Source of the DNA: Derxia lacustris
Lineage (GTDB): Bacteria; Pseudomonadota; Gammaproteobacteria; Burkholderiales; Burkholderiaceae_E
Assembly: GCF_002105195.1 (NCBI RefSeq)
Contig: NZ_MUHU01000010.1
Location: 124,001 to 188,000 of the forward strand
Length of the DNA stretch: 64,000 bases
Direction of reading: 5' to 3'
The notes below the pieces were generated by a model. That model had not been told where the DNA came from. It saw only the letters and a program-made list of their open reading frames with translations, and ran no database searches. This document shows, piece after piece, positions 1 to 8,383 of this stretch; the stretch's first letter is position 1; every line of letters starts with the position of its first letter. The position numbers were made by a program, and so were the translations under genes.

Positions 1-824
1 GTCTGCTTCTTGCGCGGCTTGATGAAGATCTGGTCGGTATCGCCGAATTCGATCAATTCACCCAGATACATGTAGGCGGTGTAATCGGAGCAACGCGCGG
101 CCTGCTGCATGTTGTGCGTCACGATCACTACCGTGTAATCCTCCTTCAATTCGGCGATCAATTCCTCGACCTTGGCCGTGGAAATCGGATCGAGCGCCGA
201 ACAGGGCTCGTCGAGCAGCAGCACCTCGGGGCGGATGGCAATACCGCGCGCAATGCACAGCCGCTGCTGCTGGCCGCCCGACAGGCTGGTGCCGCTCTGC
301 TTGAGCTTGTCCTTCACCTCGGTCCAGAGCGCCGCCTTGCTCAGCGCCCATTCGATGCGCTCGTCCATTTCGCCCTTGCTGAGCTTTTCGAACAGACGCA
401 CGCCGAAGGCGATGTTGTCGTAGATGCTCATCGGAAACGGCGTCGGCTTCTGGAACACCATGCCGATCTTGGCGCGAATCAGCGAAACGTCGGTCTTGGT
501 CGTGACCAGGTTTTCGCCGTCGATCAGGATTTCGCCTTCGGCACGCTGCTCGGGATAAAGCGCAAACATCTTGTTGAAAGTGCGCAGCAGCGTTGATTTG
601 CCGCAGCCCGACGGGCCGATGAATGCCGTCACCTTCTTTTCGGGAATGCCGAGATTGATGTTCTTCAGCGCATGGAATTTCCCGTAATAGAAATTCAGGT
701 TGCGCACATCGATCTTGGAGGCCAATTGCGCCGCCGAATCCTTGGCGCCCGACTTGTTGTCGAACATGCTGGCCGAAACATTGATTTGGCGGGAGGTCGC
801 TTCCACAGCTTTGCTTTCGAACAT
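1..824 (-). CDS. pstB: Phosphate ABC transporter ATP-binding protein PstB (3' end cut by window edge)
   Basis: ATPase that powers high-affinity phosphate import through PstC/PstA at the inner membrane. The reading frame starts at ATG 824 and runs off the left edge after about 274 codons; by comparison with the family only about ten C-terminal residues are missing. Visible are Walker A (GPSGCGKST), the ABC signature LSGGQQQR, Walker B with LLLDEP and the H-loop ending VTHNMQQA. An N-terminal extension of roughly 35 residues precedes the conserved core, which is longer than in E. coli PstB. It starts 2 bp after the pstA stop and is the last gene of the pst run seen here. It should be induced by phosphate limitation with pstS. 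Confidence 0.97.
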   Translation of the reverse strand, partial: MFESKAVEATSRQINVSASMFDNKSGAKDSAAQLASKIDVRNLNFYYGKFHALKNINLGIPEKKVTAFIGPSGCGKSTLLRTFNKMFALYPEQRAEGEILIDGENLVTTKTDVSLIRAKIGMVFQKPTPFPMSIYDNIAFGVRLFEKLSKGEMDERIEWALSKAALWTEVKDKLKQSGTSLSGGQQQRLCIARGIAIRPEVLLLDEPCSALDPISTAKVEELIAELKEDYTVVIVTHNMQQAARCSDYTAYMYLGELIEFGDTDQIFIKPRKKQ

Positions 825-826
825 GA

Positions 827-1723
827 TCAGAACTCCTTCTTGCCGAACAGCGTCCGGGCCAGAACGTTGATGCACAGCACGCTGACCGTGATCAGGAAGA
901 CGCCAGCCCAGGCAAGGCTTTGCCAGTTTTCGAAGGGCGACATCGCGAACTTGAAGATGGTGACGGGCAGATTCGCCATCGGCTCCGACATGTCGAGACT
1001 GAAGAACTGATTCGACAGCGCCGTGAACAGCAGCGGTGCGGTCTCGCCCGAGATACGGGCCACCGCCAGCAGCACGCCGGTGACGATGCCGGCGCTCGAT
1101 GCCTTGAGCGTGATGCTGTAGATCACGCGCCACTTGGGCATGCCGAGCGCGAACGAGGCTTCGCGCAGCGCATTGGGCACCAGCAGCAGCATGTTCTCGG
1201 TGGTGCGGATGACGACCGGGATCACGATCAGCGCCAGCGCGATCACGCCGGCAAAACCCGAGTAATGGCCCGAGCGCGCCACCACCACCGCATACACGAA
1301 CAGACCGATCACGATCGACGGCGCCGACAGCAGGATGTCGTTGATGAAGCGGGTCGAGCGGCCGAGCCAGGTGTTCTGGCCGTATTCCGCCAGGTACACG
1401 CCGGCCAGCACCCCGATCGGCGCGCCGACGAAGGTGGCCGCCAGCACCAGCATCCCCGAGCCGACGATGGCGTTGGCCAACCCACCGACGTCGGCATTGG
1501 GCGCCGGCGTCGATTCGGTGAACAGCGACAGGCTGAGGCCCGAGATGCCGAGCTTGAGCGTGGTGAACAGAATCCAGACCAGCCAGATCAGCCCGAACAC
1601 CATCGCCGACAGCGACAGCGTGAGCGCGATGGCATTGATGTGCTTGCGACGGCGATGCATCGAATTGCGCAGGGCGATGTCGACGCGGCCGGGGGCGGCC
1701 ACCTGACCGATGACGGCGCTCAT
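827..1723 (-). CDS. pstA: Phosphate ABC transporter permease PstA
   Basis: Inner-membrane permease subunit of the Pst phosphate importer; it pairs with PstC to form the channel. The 298-residue product has a basic cytoplasmic N-terminus (HRRRKH) and about six membrane helices. The ABC-permease EAA loop is visible as the stretch around [18 protein letters not shown], the surface that contacts PstB. Length is normal for the family. Its start overlaps the pstC stop by 4 bp (ATGA) and its stop lies 2 bp before pstB, indicating translational coupling. Confidence 0.97.
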   Translation of the reverse strand: MSAVIGQVAAPGRVDIALRNSMHRRRKHINAIALTLSLSAMVFGLIWLVWILFTTLKLGISGLSLSLFTESTPAPNADVGGLANAIVGSGMLVLAATFVGAPIGVLAGVYLAEYGQNTWLGRSTRFINDILLSAPSIVIGLFVYAVVVARSGHYSGFAGVIALALIVIPVVIRTTENMLLLVPNALREASFALGMPKWRVIYSITLKASSAGIVTGVLLAVARISGETAPLLFTALSNQFFSLDMSEPMANLPVTIFKFAMSPFENWQSLAWAGVFLITVSVLCINVLARTLFGKKEF

Positions 1724-2706
1724 GAACGGGCTCCTTCACCCGCGCGCAGCTTGGCAAGCAGCAGCTTCGACGCGGACAGCACGAGGAAAGTGATGAAGAA
1801 CAGCAGCAGGCCCAGTTCCATCAGCGCTGCGGTATGCAGCCCCGACGATTCGGCGAACTCGTTGGCCAGCGCCGAGGTGATGGAATTGCCCGGCATGTAG
1901 AGCGAGATGCCGTCGAGCAGGTTGGTGTTGCCGATCACGAAGGTGACCGCCATGGTTTCGCCGAGCGCGCGGCCCAGACCCAGCATCACGCCGCCGATCA
2001 CGCCGGTCTTGGTGAAGGGCAACACCACCTTGAAGACCACTTCCCAGGTCGTGGAGCCGACGCCGTAGGCCGCTTCCTTGAGCATCGGCGGCGTCACCTC
2101 GAACACGTCGCGCATGACCGAGGCGATGAAGGGGATGACCATGATCGCCAGGATGATCCCGGCGCACAGCAGGCCGATGCCGATCGGCGGACCCGCCACC
2201 AGATTGCCCAAGCCCGGAATCGAGCCGAGCACGTTCTGCACCGGCACCTGGAAGTAGTTGGAGAACACCGGCGCGAACACCAGCAGGCCCCACATGCCGT
2301 AGACGATCGACGGAATCGCCGCCAGCAGCTCGATGGCGGTGCCGAGCGGCTGGCGCAGCCACACCGGCGACAGCTCGGTAAGGAAGAGCGCGATGCCGAA
2401 GCTCACCGGCACCGCGATCACCAGCGCGATCACCGAGGTGAGCAGCGTGCCGTAGATGGGCACCAGCGCGCCGAAGTTCTCCTCGACCGGATCCCAGGTG
2501 GAATTGGTGAGGAAGCCGAGGCCGAAGCGCGAGATCGACGGCCAGGCCTCGACCACCAGCGAAACGATGATCCCGGCCAGCACCAGCAGTACCAGCGAGG
2601 CGGCGGCGCGCGTGGCGCCGGCGAAGATGATGTCGCCGGCGGCGTTGTAGGCGCGGTCGGTGTTCGGCTGGGTCGCGAGGCCGGCGGAACGGTTGGGTTC
2701 GGTCAT
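1720..2706 (-). CDS. pstC: Phosphate ABC transporter permease PstC
   Basis: Second permease subunit of the Pst phosphate importer. The 328-residue protein has a cytoplasmic N-terminus of about 30 residues, six predicted membrane helices and the EAA loop ([20 protein letters not shown]). Family length is about 300-320 residues. It follows pstS by 111 bp, a gap holding a strong hairpin (2786-2808), and overlaps pstA by 4 bp. The hairpin probably lets the binding protein be made in excess over the membrane parts, as is known for pst and other ABC operons; that effect is inferred here. Confidence 0.97.
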   Translation of the reverse strand: MTEPNRSAGLATQPNTDRAYNAAGDIIFAGATRAAASLVLLVLAGIIVSLVVEAWPSISRFGLGFLTNSTWDPVEENFGALVPIYGTLLTSVIALVIAVPVSFGIALFLTELSPVWLRQPLGTAIELLAAIPSIVYGMWGLLVFAPVFSNYFQVPVQNVLGSIPGLGNLVAGPPIGIGLLCAGIILAIMVIPFIASVMRDVFEVTPPMLKEAAYGVGSTTWEVVFKVVLPFTKTGVIGGVMLGLGRALGETMAVTFVIGNTNLLDGISLYMPGNSITSALANEFAESSGLHTAALMELGLLLFFITFLVLSASKLLLAKLRAGEGARS

Positions 2707-2785
2707 GGGAGATGTCCTGGAGAATCAGCGTGCTGCGGTGCGTCGCGCTTTCGGTCGGCTGGCGCGATCGCCGTCATGCGGCGCT

Positions 2786-2808
2786 GCCGGGCCCCCGATG
2801 GGCCCGGC
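2786..2808 (-). terminator. pstS-pstC intergenic hairpin
   Basis: A perfect 9-bp GC-only stem (GCCGGGCCC / GGGCCCGGC) with a 5-nt loop lies just after the pstS stop and before pstC. There is no U-tract, so it is more likely an mRNA-stabilising or attenuating hairpin than a full terminator. Confidence 0.6.
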
Positions 2809-2817
2809 GGGCGGACA

Positions 2818-3861
2818 TTACTTGAACGCGACGGCCTTGCCGGCGCCGTCCTTGATCGAGCTGGTCCAGAGGTTCTGGATCAGCTTGACCACATCGGCCG
2901 GCAGCGCCACGTAATCGAGCTGGTCGGCAGCCGCCGCGCCATTGGCATAGGCCCAGTTGAAGAACTTGAGCACCTCGGCCGCCTGCTCGGGCTTCTCGGC
3001 GTTCTTGTAGACGATGATGAAAGTCGTCGACGTGATCGGCCACGCGTCCTTGCCGGCCTGATTGTTGAGATTGACCGCGAAGCGGGCCTTCTCGTAGTCG
3101 GCGCCGGCGGCGGCGGCGGCAAAGGTCTTGTCGTCCGGCTGCACCCAGTTGCCGGCGGCGTTCTGCAGCGCGGCGTAAGGCATCTTGGTCTGCTTGGCGT
3201 AGGAGTACTCGACATAGCCGACCGAACCCGGCAGGCGCGCCACGAACGAGGCCACGCCTTCGTTGCCCTTGCCGCCCATGCCGTTGGGCCAGTTGACCGT
3301 GTTGCCAGTGCCGACCTTGGCCTTCCAGTCTTCCGACACCTTGCTCAGGTAGTCGGTGAAACCGTTGGTCGTGCCAGAACCGTCGGCGCGGTGCACCGTG
3401 GCGATGGCCTGCTCAGGCAGCTTCACGCCCGGGTTCAGCGCCACGATGGCCGGATCGTTCCACTTGGTGATCTTGCCCAGGAAGATGTCGGCCAGCACAT
3501 GGCCGGTCAGGCGCAGCTCGCCCGGCTTGACGCCGGCGATGTTGAACACCGGAACGATGCCGCCGATGGCGGTCGGGAATTGCACCATGCCGCCCTTGTC
3601 GAGGTCTTCCGGCTTGAGCGGCGCATCCGAGGCGCCGAAATCGACCGTCTTGGCCTGGATCGCCTTCACGCCACCCGACGAGCCGATCGACTGATAGTTG
3701 ACCCGGTTGCCCGTCGCCTTCTGGTAGTCGGCAGCCCAGCGCGAATACAGCGGCGCCGGGAATGACGCACCGGCACCCGTGACTTCGGCGGCCTGCGCGG
3801 GAATCGCGGCAGCACAGCCGAGGGTGGCGAAAGCGGCCGTCAGAACGAACTTCTTCAACAT
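2818..3861 (-). CDS. pstS: Phosphate ABC transporter substrate-binding protein PstS
   Basis: Periplasmic phosphate-binding protein that delivers Pi to PstC/PstA. The ATG at 3861 has a GAAAGG ribosome site and begins a clean Sec signal peptide (MLKKFVLTAAFATLGCAAA, cleavage after PAQA). Phosphate-contacting segments are visible: GAGASFPAP, GSSGG, DFGASDAP and the HRADGSGTT loop. The product is 347 residues, normal for PstS. The frame stays open upstream into ppk, but the signal peptide and ribosome site fix the start. A Pho box and -10 element lie 41-74 bp upstream, so it is probably PhoB-activated independently of ppk. Confidence 0.97.
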   Translation of the reverse strand: MLKKFVLTAAFATLGCAAAIPAQAAEVTGAGASFPAPLYSRWAADYQKATGNRVNYQSIGSSGGVKAIQAKTVDFGASDAPLKPEDLDKGGMVQFPTAIGGIVPVFNIAGVKPGELRLTGHVLADIFLGKITKWNDPAIVALNPGVKLPEQAIATVHRADGSGTTNGFTDYLSKVSEDWKAKVGTGNTVNWPNGMGGKGNEGVASFVARLPGSVGYVEYSYAKQTKMPYAALQNAAGNWVQPDDKTFAAAAAGADYEKARFAVNLNNQAGKDAWPITSTTFIIVYKNAEKPEQAAEVLKFFNWAYANGAAAADQLDYVALPADVVKLIQNLWTSSIKDGAGKAVAFK

Positions 3862-3901
3862 GAAAGTGACCTTTCGGGGGTGAGCTGAAAACTTGAAACG
3901 C

Positions 3902-3907
3902 ACGATA
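3902..3907 (-). promoter_or_regulatory. -10 element of the pstS promoter
   Basis: The minus strand reads TATCGT here, exactly 10 bp downstream of the Pho box. That is the spacing expected for PhoB-activated promoters, in which the Pho box replaces the -35 element. It matches 4 of 6 consensus positions. Confidence 0.6.
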
Positions 3908-3917
3908 TGCAGGCTGT

Positions 3918-3935
3918 GTGACAGACCAATGACAT
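3918..3935 (-). promoter_or_regulatory. Pho box (PhoB operator) upstream of pstS
   Basis: The minus strand reads ATGTCATTGGTCTGTCAC, two 7-bp direct repeats separated by 4 bp. It matches 14 of 18 positions of the enterobacterial Pho box; the second repeat CTGTCAC is exact. It sits 57 bp before the pstS start with a -10 at canonical spacing. Confidence 0.85.
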
Positions 3936-3983
3936 GACGCGAGCCGTCGGCCGGACGTCGCTGCGCCAGGGCAACGGCGGCGG

Positions 3984-6113
3984 TCAGGCCTTGGGCTGGG
4001 GCGTGATCTGGGCCAGCTGATGCAGCAGCACGCCGTGGGTCGAGCGGCGCGGCTCGCCGGCGGCCGGCGCGAGGCGGGTGTAGTTGCCCTCGCTGTCCAT
4101 GATCCAGGCCAGCGCGTTGTCGTCGAGCAGCACCATCAGCCCTTCCTCGATCACACGCGCCTTGAGCTTCTTGTCGGTGACCGGGAAGGCCACCTCGATG
4201 CGCCGGAAGAAGTTGCGGTCCATCCAGTCGGCACTCGACAGATAGACGCGCTCGGCGCCGTTGTCGAAGAAATAGAACGCGCGGCTGTGCTCCAGAAAGC
4301 GGCCGATCACCGAGCGCACCACGATGTTTTCGGACAGGCCGGGCACGCCCGGCCGCAGCGCGCACACGCCGCGCACGATCAGATCGACCTGCACGCCGGC
4401 CTGGCTGGCCTCGTAGAGCAGCGCGATCACCTTGTCTTCGAGCAGCGCATTGATGCGGGCGATGATTCGGCCCTTGCCGCCAGCCTTGACATTGGCGATC
4501 TCGGTACGGATGCCGGCGCAGACGTTCTCGTGCAGCGTGAACGGCGCCTGCCAGATCTGCTTGAGCGACTGATGCCGGCCCAGCCCGGTGAGCTGCTGGA
4601 ACAGCTCGTGGACATCCTGGCAAAGCTGGGCGTCGGAGGTGAACAGGCCGAAGTCGGTATAGAGCTTGGCGGTGCGCGGGTGGTAGTTGCCGGTGCCCAG
4701 ATGCGCATAGCGCACGAGCTTGGTCGCGCCGGTGCGGCCGATCTCGCGCCGCACCACGAACAGCAGCTTGGCGTGTGTCTTGTGGCCGACCACGCCGAAC
4801 ACCACATGCGCGCCGGCCTCTTCGAGCCGCGCCGCCCAGTTGATGTTGGTTTCCTCGTCGAAGCGCGCCAGCAGCTCCAGCACCACCGTCACTTCCTTGC
4901 CCATGCGTGCCGCCTGCACCAGCAGCTCCATCAGCTCGCTCTGGTTGCCGGTGCGGTAGATGGTCTGCTTGATCGCCACCACATTGGGGTCGTTGACCGC
5001 CTGGCGCACGAAGTCGAGCACCGGCGTGAACGACTGGTAGGGGTGATGCACCAGCACATCCTGCTTGGCGATGATCTTGAACAGGTCGCGCTGCTTGGCC
5101 TCGCCCTTGCGGATCGCCTCGGGCAGGCCGGGCACGAAGGGCCGGTACTTCAGCTCGGGGCGGTCGATCAGGTCGGGCACCTGCATCAGCCGCACCAGAT
5201 TCACCGGCCCGCCGACCGGAAACACCTGCTCGCTGCCCAGACTGAACTGCTTGCACAGGTATTCGCGCATCGAGGCCGAGCAGTTGTCCGACAGCTCCAG
5301 CCGCACCGCATCGCCGAACTGTCGCTGCGACAGCTCGCCCTTGAGCGCCTCGCGCAGATTGGTCACTTCCTCGTCGTCGATGAACAGATCGGAATTGCGG
5401 GTGCATCTGAATTGATAGATGCCCTTGATTTCCATGCCCGGAAACAGCGATCCGACGCAACCCTGCATGACAGAAGTCAGCAGCATCAATCCATGCGGAT
5501 AGCCGCTGATTTCGCGCGGCACCTGGATGAGACGCGGCAAGGCGCGCGGCGCCTGCACGATGGCAATGCCCGAATTGCGGCCAAATGCATCGCGGCCCGA
5601 AAGCTCGATCGCGAAATTGAGCGACTTGTTCAGCACGCGCGGAAATGGCCGCGCGGGATCGATCGCGATCGGCGTGAGGATCGGCAGCACTTCGCGCTCG
5701 AAATAATCGCGCGCGAACCGCGCGTGCGCCTCGTTCCAGGTCGCCGTCACATGGAAGACGATGCCCTCGGCCTCCAGCGCCGGCACCAGCACATCGTTGT
5801 AGATGGCGTACTGGCGCGCGACGATGGCATGCGCCAGCTCCGAGACATTGCGCATCGTCTCGACCACCGTCTTGCCATCTTCGAGCACGAAACTCGGATC
5901 GGTACGGGCCTGGGCCTTCAATCCCGCCACGCGAATCTCGAAGAATTCATCGAGATTGCTGGAGACGATGCAGACGTATTTCAGCCGTTCGAGCAGCGGC
6001 ACCGAGGCGTCTTCCGCCATCGCGAGCACGCGTTCGTTGAATTTGAGAATGCCGATTTCGCGGTTGAGCAATTGCGGGACTTTTTCGCTGAGTTCTGGTT
6101 GTTGTTGGTCCAT
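3984..6113 (-). CDS. ppk: Polyphosphate kinase 1
   Basis: Makes inorganic polyphosphate from ATP, reversibly, through a phosphohistidine intermediate. The 709-residue protein shows the PPK1 N-terminal domain (LNREIGILKFNERVL; SSNLDEFFEIR), the HHPYQSF motif, and the two phospholipase D-like catalytic domains with KTHAKLLFV (phosphorylated histidine region), YAHLGTGNYHPRTAK and SVIGRFLEHSR. Length is typical. It lies upstream of pstS on the same strand with 122 bp between, and is divergent from ppx across 220 bp. This ppk-ppx pairing sets synthesis and breakdown of polyphosphate next to phosphate uptake. Confidence 0.97.
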   Translation of the reverse strand: MDQQQPELSEKVPQLLNREIGILKFNERVLAMAEDASVPLLERLKYVCIVSSNLDEFFEIRVAGLKAQARTDPSFVLEDGKTVVETMRNVSELAHAIVARQYAIYNDVLVPALEAEGIVFHVTATWNEAHARFARDYFEREVLPILTPIAIDPARPFPRVLNKSLNFAIELSGRDAFGRNSGIAIVQAPRALPRLIQVPREISGYPHGLMLLTSVMQGCVGSLFPGMEIKGIYQFRCTRNSDLFIDDEEVTNLREALKGELSQRQFGDAVRLELSDNCSASMREYLCKQFSLGSEQVFPVGGPVNLVRLMQVPDLIDRPELKYRPFVPGLPEAIRKGEAKQRDLFKIIAKQDVLVHHPYQSFTPVLDFVRQAVNDPNVVAIKQTIYRTGNQSELMELLVQAARMGKEVTVVLELLARFDEETNINWAARLEEAGAHVVFGVVGHKTHAKLLFVVRREIGRTGATKLVRYAHLGTGNYHPRTAKLYTDFGLFTSDAQLCQDVHELFQQLTGLGRHQSLKQIWQAPFTLHENVCAGIRTEIANVKAGGKGRIIARINALLEDKVIALLYEASQAGVQVDLIVRGVCALRPGVPGLSENIVVRSVIGRFLEHSRAFYFFDNGAERVYLSSADWMDRNFFRRIEVAFPVTDKKLKARVIEEGLMVLLDDNALAWIMDSEGNYTRLAPAAGEPRRSTHGVLLHQLAQITPQPKA

Positions 6114-6215
6114 GCCTGTTCCGTGATTTCCGCGGCAATGCTTGCGCGCAACTTGCGCAAGGCTTCCATTGCTTTGTGACCAATTGATGAATTGTCGTGA
6201 TGCGGCGCGGTACGG

Positions 6216-6243
6216 TTTTGGCTGGCGTTCGTGCTGTCATAAT
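6216..6243 (+). promoter_or_regulatory. Possible sigma70 promoter for ppx
   Basis: TTTTGG and CATAAT are separated by 16 bp about 90 bp before ppx. The -10 is good and the -35 poor. A lone CTGTCAT half-site overlaps the -10, but no second half-site lies at the 11-bp repeat spacing of a Pho box. Confidence 0.35.
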
Positions 6244-6333
6244 CGCCGGACTGTTGCGGCGCAGTATTGGGTCGCAGTGCAATCAGGTCGGCCTCAGGGC
6301 TCTTTTTTCATCTTCAGACAGTTTCGCGCGCAG

Positions 6334-7887
6334 ATGTCGGATCCGTCCCTTATCGCTTCGGTGGACTGCGGTTCCAACAGCTTCCGGCTGCTGGTCGCAC
6401 GGGTTGTGGAAACCTCCCACGGCAAGCAGATCTATCCGCTCGACTCCCTCAAAGAGACGGTGCGCCTCGCCGCCGGTCTTTCCAAAGACAAGATGCTCGA
6501 CGATGCGGCCTTCGAGCGCGGGCTTACCGCGCTGGCACGCTTCGGCGAGCGGCTGCGCTCCTTCCATCCCGAGCAGGTGCGCGCCGTCGCGACCAACACC
6601 CTGCGGGTCGCCAAGAACGCGCCGCTGTTCCTGCGCCAGGCCGAAGACCTGCTCGGCTTCCCGCTCGAAGTGATCGCCGGCCGCGAGGAAGCTCGCCTCG
6701 TCTACGTGGGCGTGGCGCATGCGCTGCCAATGGCCGACGAGAACGGCAATCAGGGCCGCCGGCTGGTGGTCGACATCGGCGGCGGCTCGACTGAATTCGT
6801 GATCGGCCGCGGCTATGAGCCCGAGCTGATGGAAAGCCTCTACCTCGGCTGCGTGAGCTGGTCGCGCAACTTCTTCCGCGACGGCGAGATCGATCGTCAC
6901 GGGCTGAAGGAGGCCGAACTCGCGGCCCAGCGCGAAATCCAGGTCATCTCGCGCAGCTACCGCCAGAAGGGCTGGGAGCAGGCCGTGGGTTCGGCCGGCA
7001 CCGCCAATGCGCTGGCCGAGCTCATCCAGCTCAACAACCTGGGCAATGGCGCCACCGCGCCGCAGGGCGTGATCACGCGCGAAGGCATGGATGCGCTGCG
7101 CGCCGAGCTGCTGCGCGCCGGCAATGTCAACAAGCTCAAGCTCGACGGCCTCAAGCCCGACCGGCTGCCGGTGCTGGCCGGCGGCTTCGCGATCATGAAT
7201 GCGGTGTTCGCCGAGCTCGAGCTCGAGCGCATGCAGACCTGCGACAACGCGCTGCGGCTGGGCGTGATGTACGACCTGATCGGTCGCGGCAAGAGCCAGG
7301 ACATGCGCGTGGTGACGGTGGCGCAGTTCCAGGAGCGCTACAGCGTCGACCGGGCCCAGGCGGCGCGCGTCGGCGAGCTGGCGGTGCGGCTGTTCCAGTC
7401 GACCGGCGTGGCATCGGGCGAGGAGCTCGACCTGCATCTGCGCTTTCTGCGCTGGGCCGGCGATCTGCATGAAGTGGGGCTGTCGATCTCGCATGCCGGC
7501 TATCACAAGCATTCGGCCTACATCGTCGGCAATGCCGACATGCCGGGCTTCTCCAAGCGCGAGCAGGCCGATCTGGCCACGCTGACGCTTGGTCACGCCG
7601 GCAAGCTGCCCAAGCTGCGCGCGGTCATCGAGGGTCGCAAGCAGTCGCGCGTCGAATGGACCCGCATCGCCTGCCTGCGGCTGGCGGTGCTGCTGTTCCG
7701 GCGCCGGGTCGAGATCGAACTGCCGCCGGTGTCGCTGGCGCTCGACGGCAACATCTTCGTGCTGGGCTTCGATGGCCAGTGGCTCGATGCCCATCCGCTG
7801 ACCGACTACACGCTGGAGCAGGAAATGGCGGAGTGGGACAAGGTCGGCTTCGGCCTCAAGGTCAAGCGGCTCGACCAGGCCAGCTGA
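6334..7887 (+). CDS. ppx: Exopolyphosphatase (Ppx/GppA family)
   Basis: Releases phosphate from the end of polyphosphate chains; some family members hydrolyse pppGpp. The start at ATG 6334 gives 517 residues and places the ASKHA phosphate-1 motif SVDCGSNSFRLL at residue 9, as is usual; the frame is open upstream but that part resembles no domain. A second glycine-rich motif DIGGGSTEFVIG lies near residue 150, and the C-terminal HD-like domain includes DLHEVGLSISHAGYHKHS. It is divergent from ppk. Ppx and GppA are hard to separate by eye; the ppk neighbour favours Ppx. Confidence 0.93.
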   Translation: MSDPSLIASVDCGSNSFRLLVARVVETSHGKQIYPLDSLKETVRLAAGLSKDKMLDDAAFERGLTALARFGERLRSFHPEQVRAVATNTLRVAKNAPLFLRQAEDLLGFPLEVIAGREEARLVYVGVAHALPMADENGNQGRRLVVDIGGGSTEFVIGRGYEPELMESLYLGCVSWSRNFFRDGEIDRHGLKEAELAAQREIQVISRSYRQKGWEQAVGSAGTANALAELIQLNNLGNGATAPQGVITREGMDALRAELLRAGNVNKLKLDGLKPDRLPVLAGGFAIMNAVFAELELERMQTCDNALRLGVMYDLIGRGKSQDMRVVTVAQFQERYSVDRAQAARVGELAVRLFQSTGVASGEELDLHLRFLRWAGDLHEVGLSISHAGYHKHSAYIVGNADMPGFSKREQADLATLTLGHAGKLPKLRAVIEGRKQSRVEWTRIACLRLAVLLFRRRVEIELPPVSLALDGNIFVLGFDGQWLDAHPLTDYTLEQEMAEWDKVGFGLKVKRLDQAS

Positions 7888-7903
7888 GCCAGTCGGCGCG
7901 CGC

Positions 7904-8362
7904 TCAGTCGGGCGCGAACATGCCGCGCAGGGTCACCGGCGCGTCGCCGCGCGTCTGGTAACGCAGCTGAAACCACCATACCGACGACTTGCGCACGCTC
8001 ACATGGCCGGGCTGGCCGGTGAGCAGCCGCGCGATCGCTTCGCCTGCCGTCGGCTGATGGCCGACCAGCACGAGCGAATCGCGGTCCTCGCGCAGCAGAT
8101 CGAGATAGCGCTGCGGATCGGCATCGGGCGCGATCGACGGCTCGACCGCAAAGTCGGGCGACAGCGCGGCGGCCGTCTCTCGGGTGCGCACGGCCGGGCT
8201 GGCGAGCACGCTCGGCTTGAGGCCGCGCGCCTTGGCGACCGCGCGAATCCAGTCGGCCGATTGCGCCGCCTGGGCCTGACCGCGCGCCGTCAGACGGCGG
8301 GCCAGATCGCCTTCGGGATGATCGTCTTCGGCCTCGGCATGACGCCAGATGAACAGATGCAT
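7904..8362 (-). CDS. sixA: SixA-type phosphohistidine phosphatase
   Basis: Small histidine phosphatase of the phosphoglycerate mutase superfamily; E. coli SixA removes phosphate from phosphohistidine on HPt or PTS proteins. The 152-residue protein starts with the RHG-type motif as WRHAEAE (catalytic His about residue 8) and carries a second conserved His in LVGHQPT, with SPAVRTRETA in between. Its compact single-domain length matches SixA. It lies 21 bp downstream of the GspE-like gene on the same strand and is convergent with ppx (16 bp apart). The biological target cannot be read from context. Confidence 0.85.
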   Translation of the reverse strand: MHLFIWRHAEAEDDHPEGDLARRLTARGQAQAAQSADWIRAVAKARGLKPSVLASPAVRTRETAAALSPDFAVEPSIAPDADPQRYLDLLREDRDSLVLVGHQPTAGEAIARLLTGQPGHVSVRKSSVWWFQLRYQTRGDAPVTLRGMFAPD

Positions 8363-8383
8363 GGCTGGTTCCGGTGATGGGGT

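Noticed and set aside
2818..5460. Single 880-codon frame joining part of the ppk region to PstS
   Set aside because: Only the last 347 codons resemble PstS, with a signal peptide and ribosome site at 3861; the upstream part is out of frame with ppk and meaningless.
4020..6179. Plus-strand open frame of 719 codons opposite ppk
   Set aside because: Antisense shadow of ppk; low-complexity composition and no recognisable domain.
6234..6257. Possible Pho box before ppx (CTGTCAT ... CTGTTGC)
   Set aside because: The two half-sites start 17 bp apart instead of 11, and the second is poor; one half-site alone is not enough.
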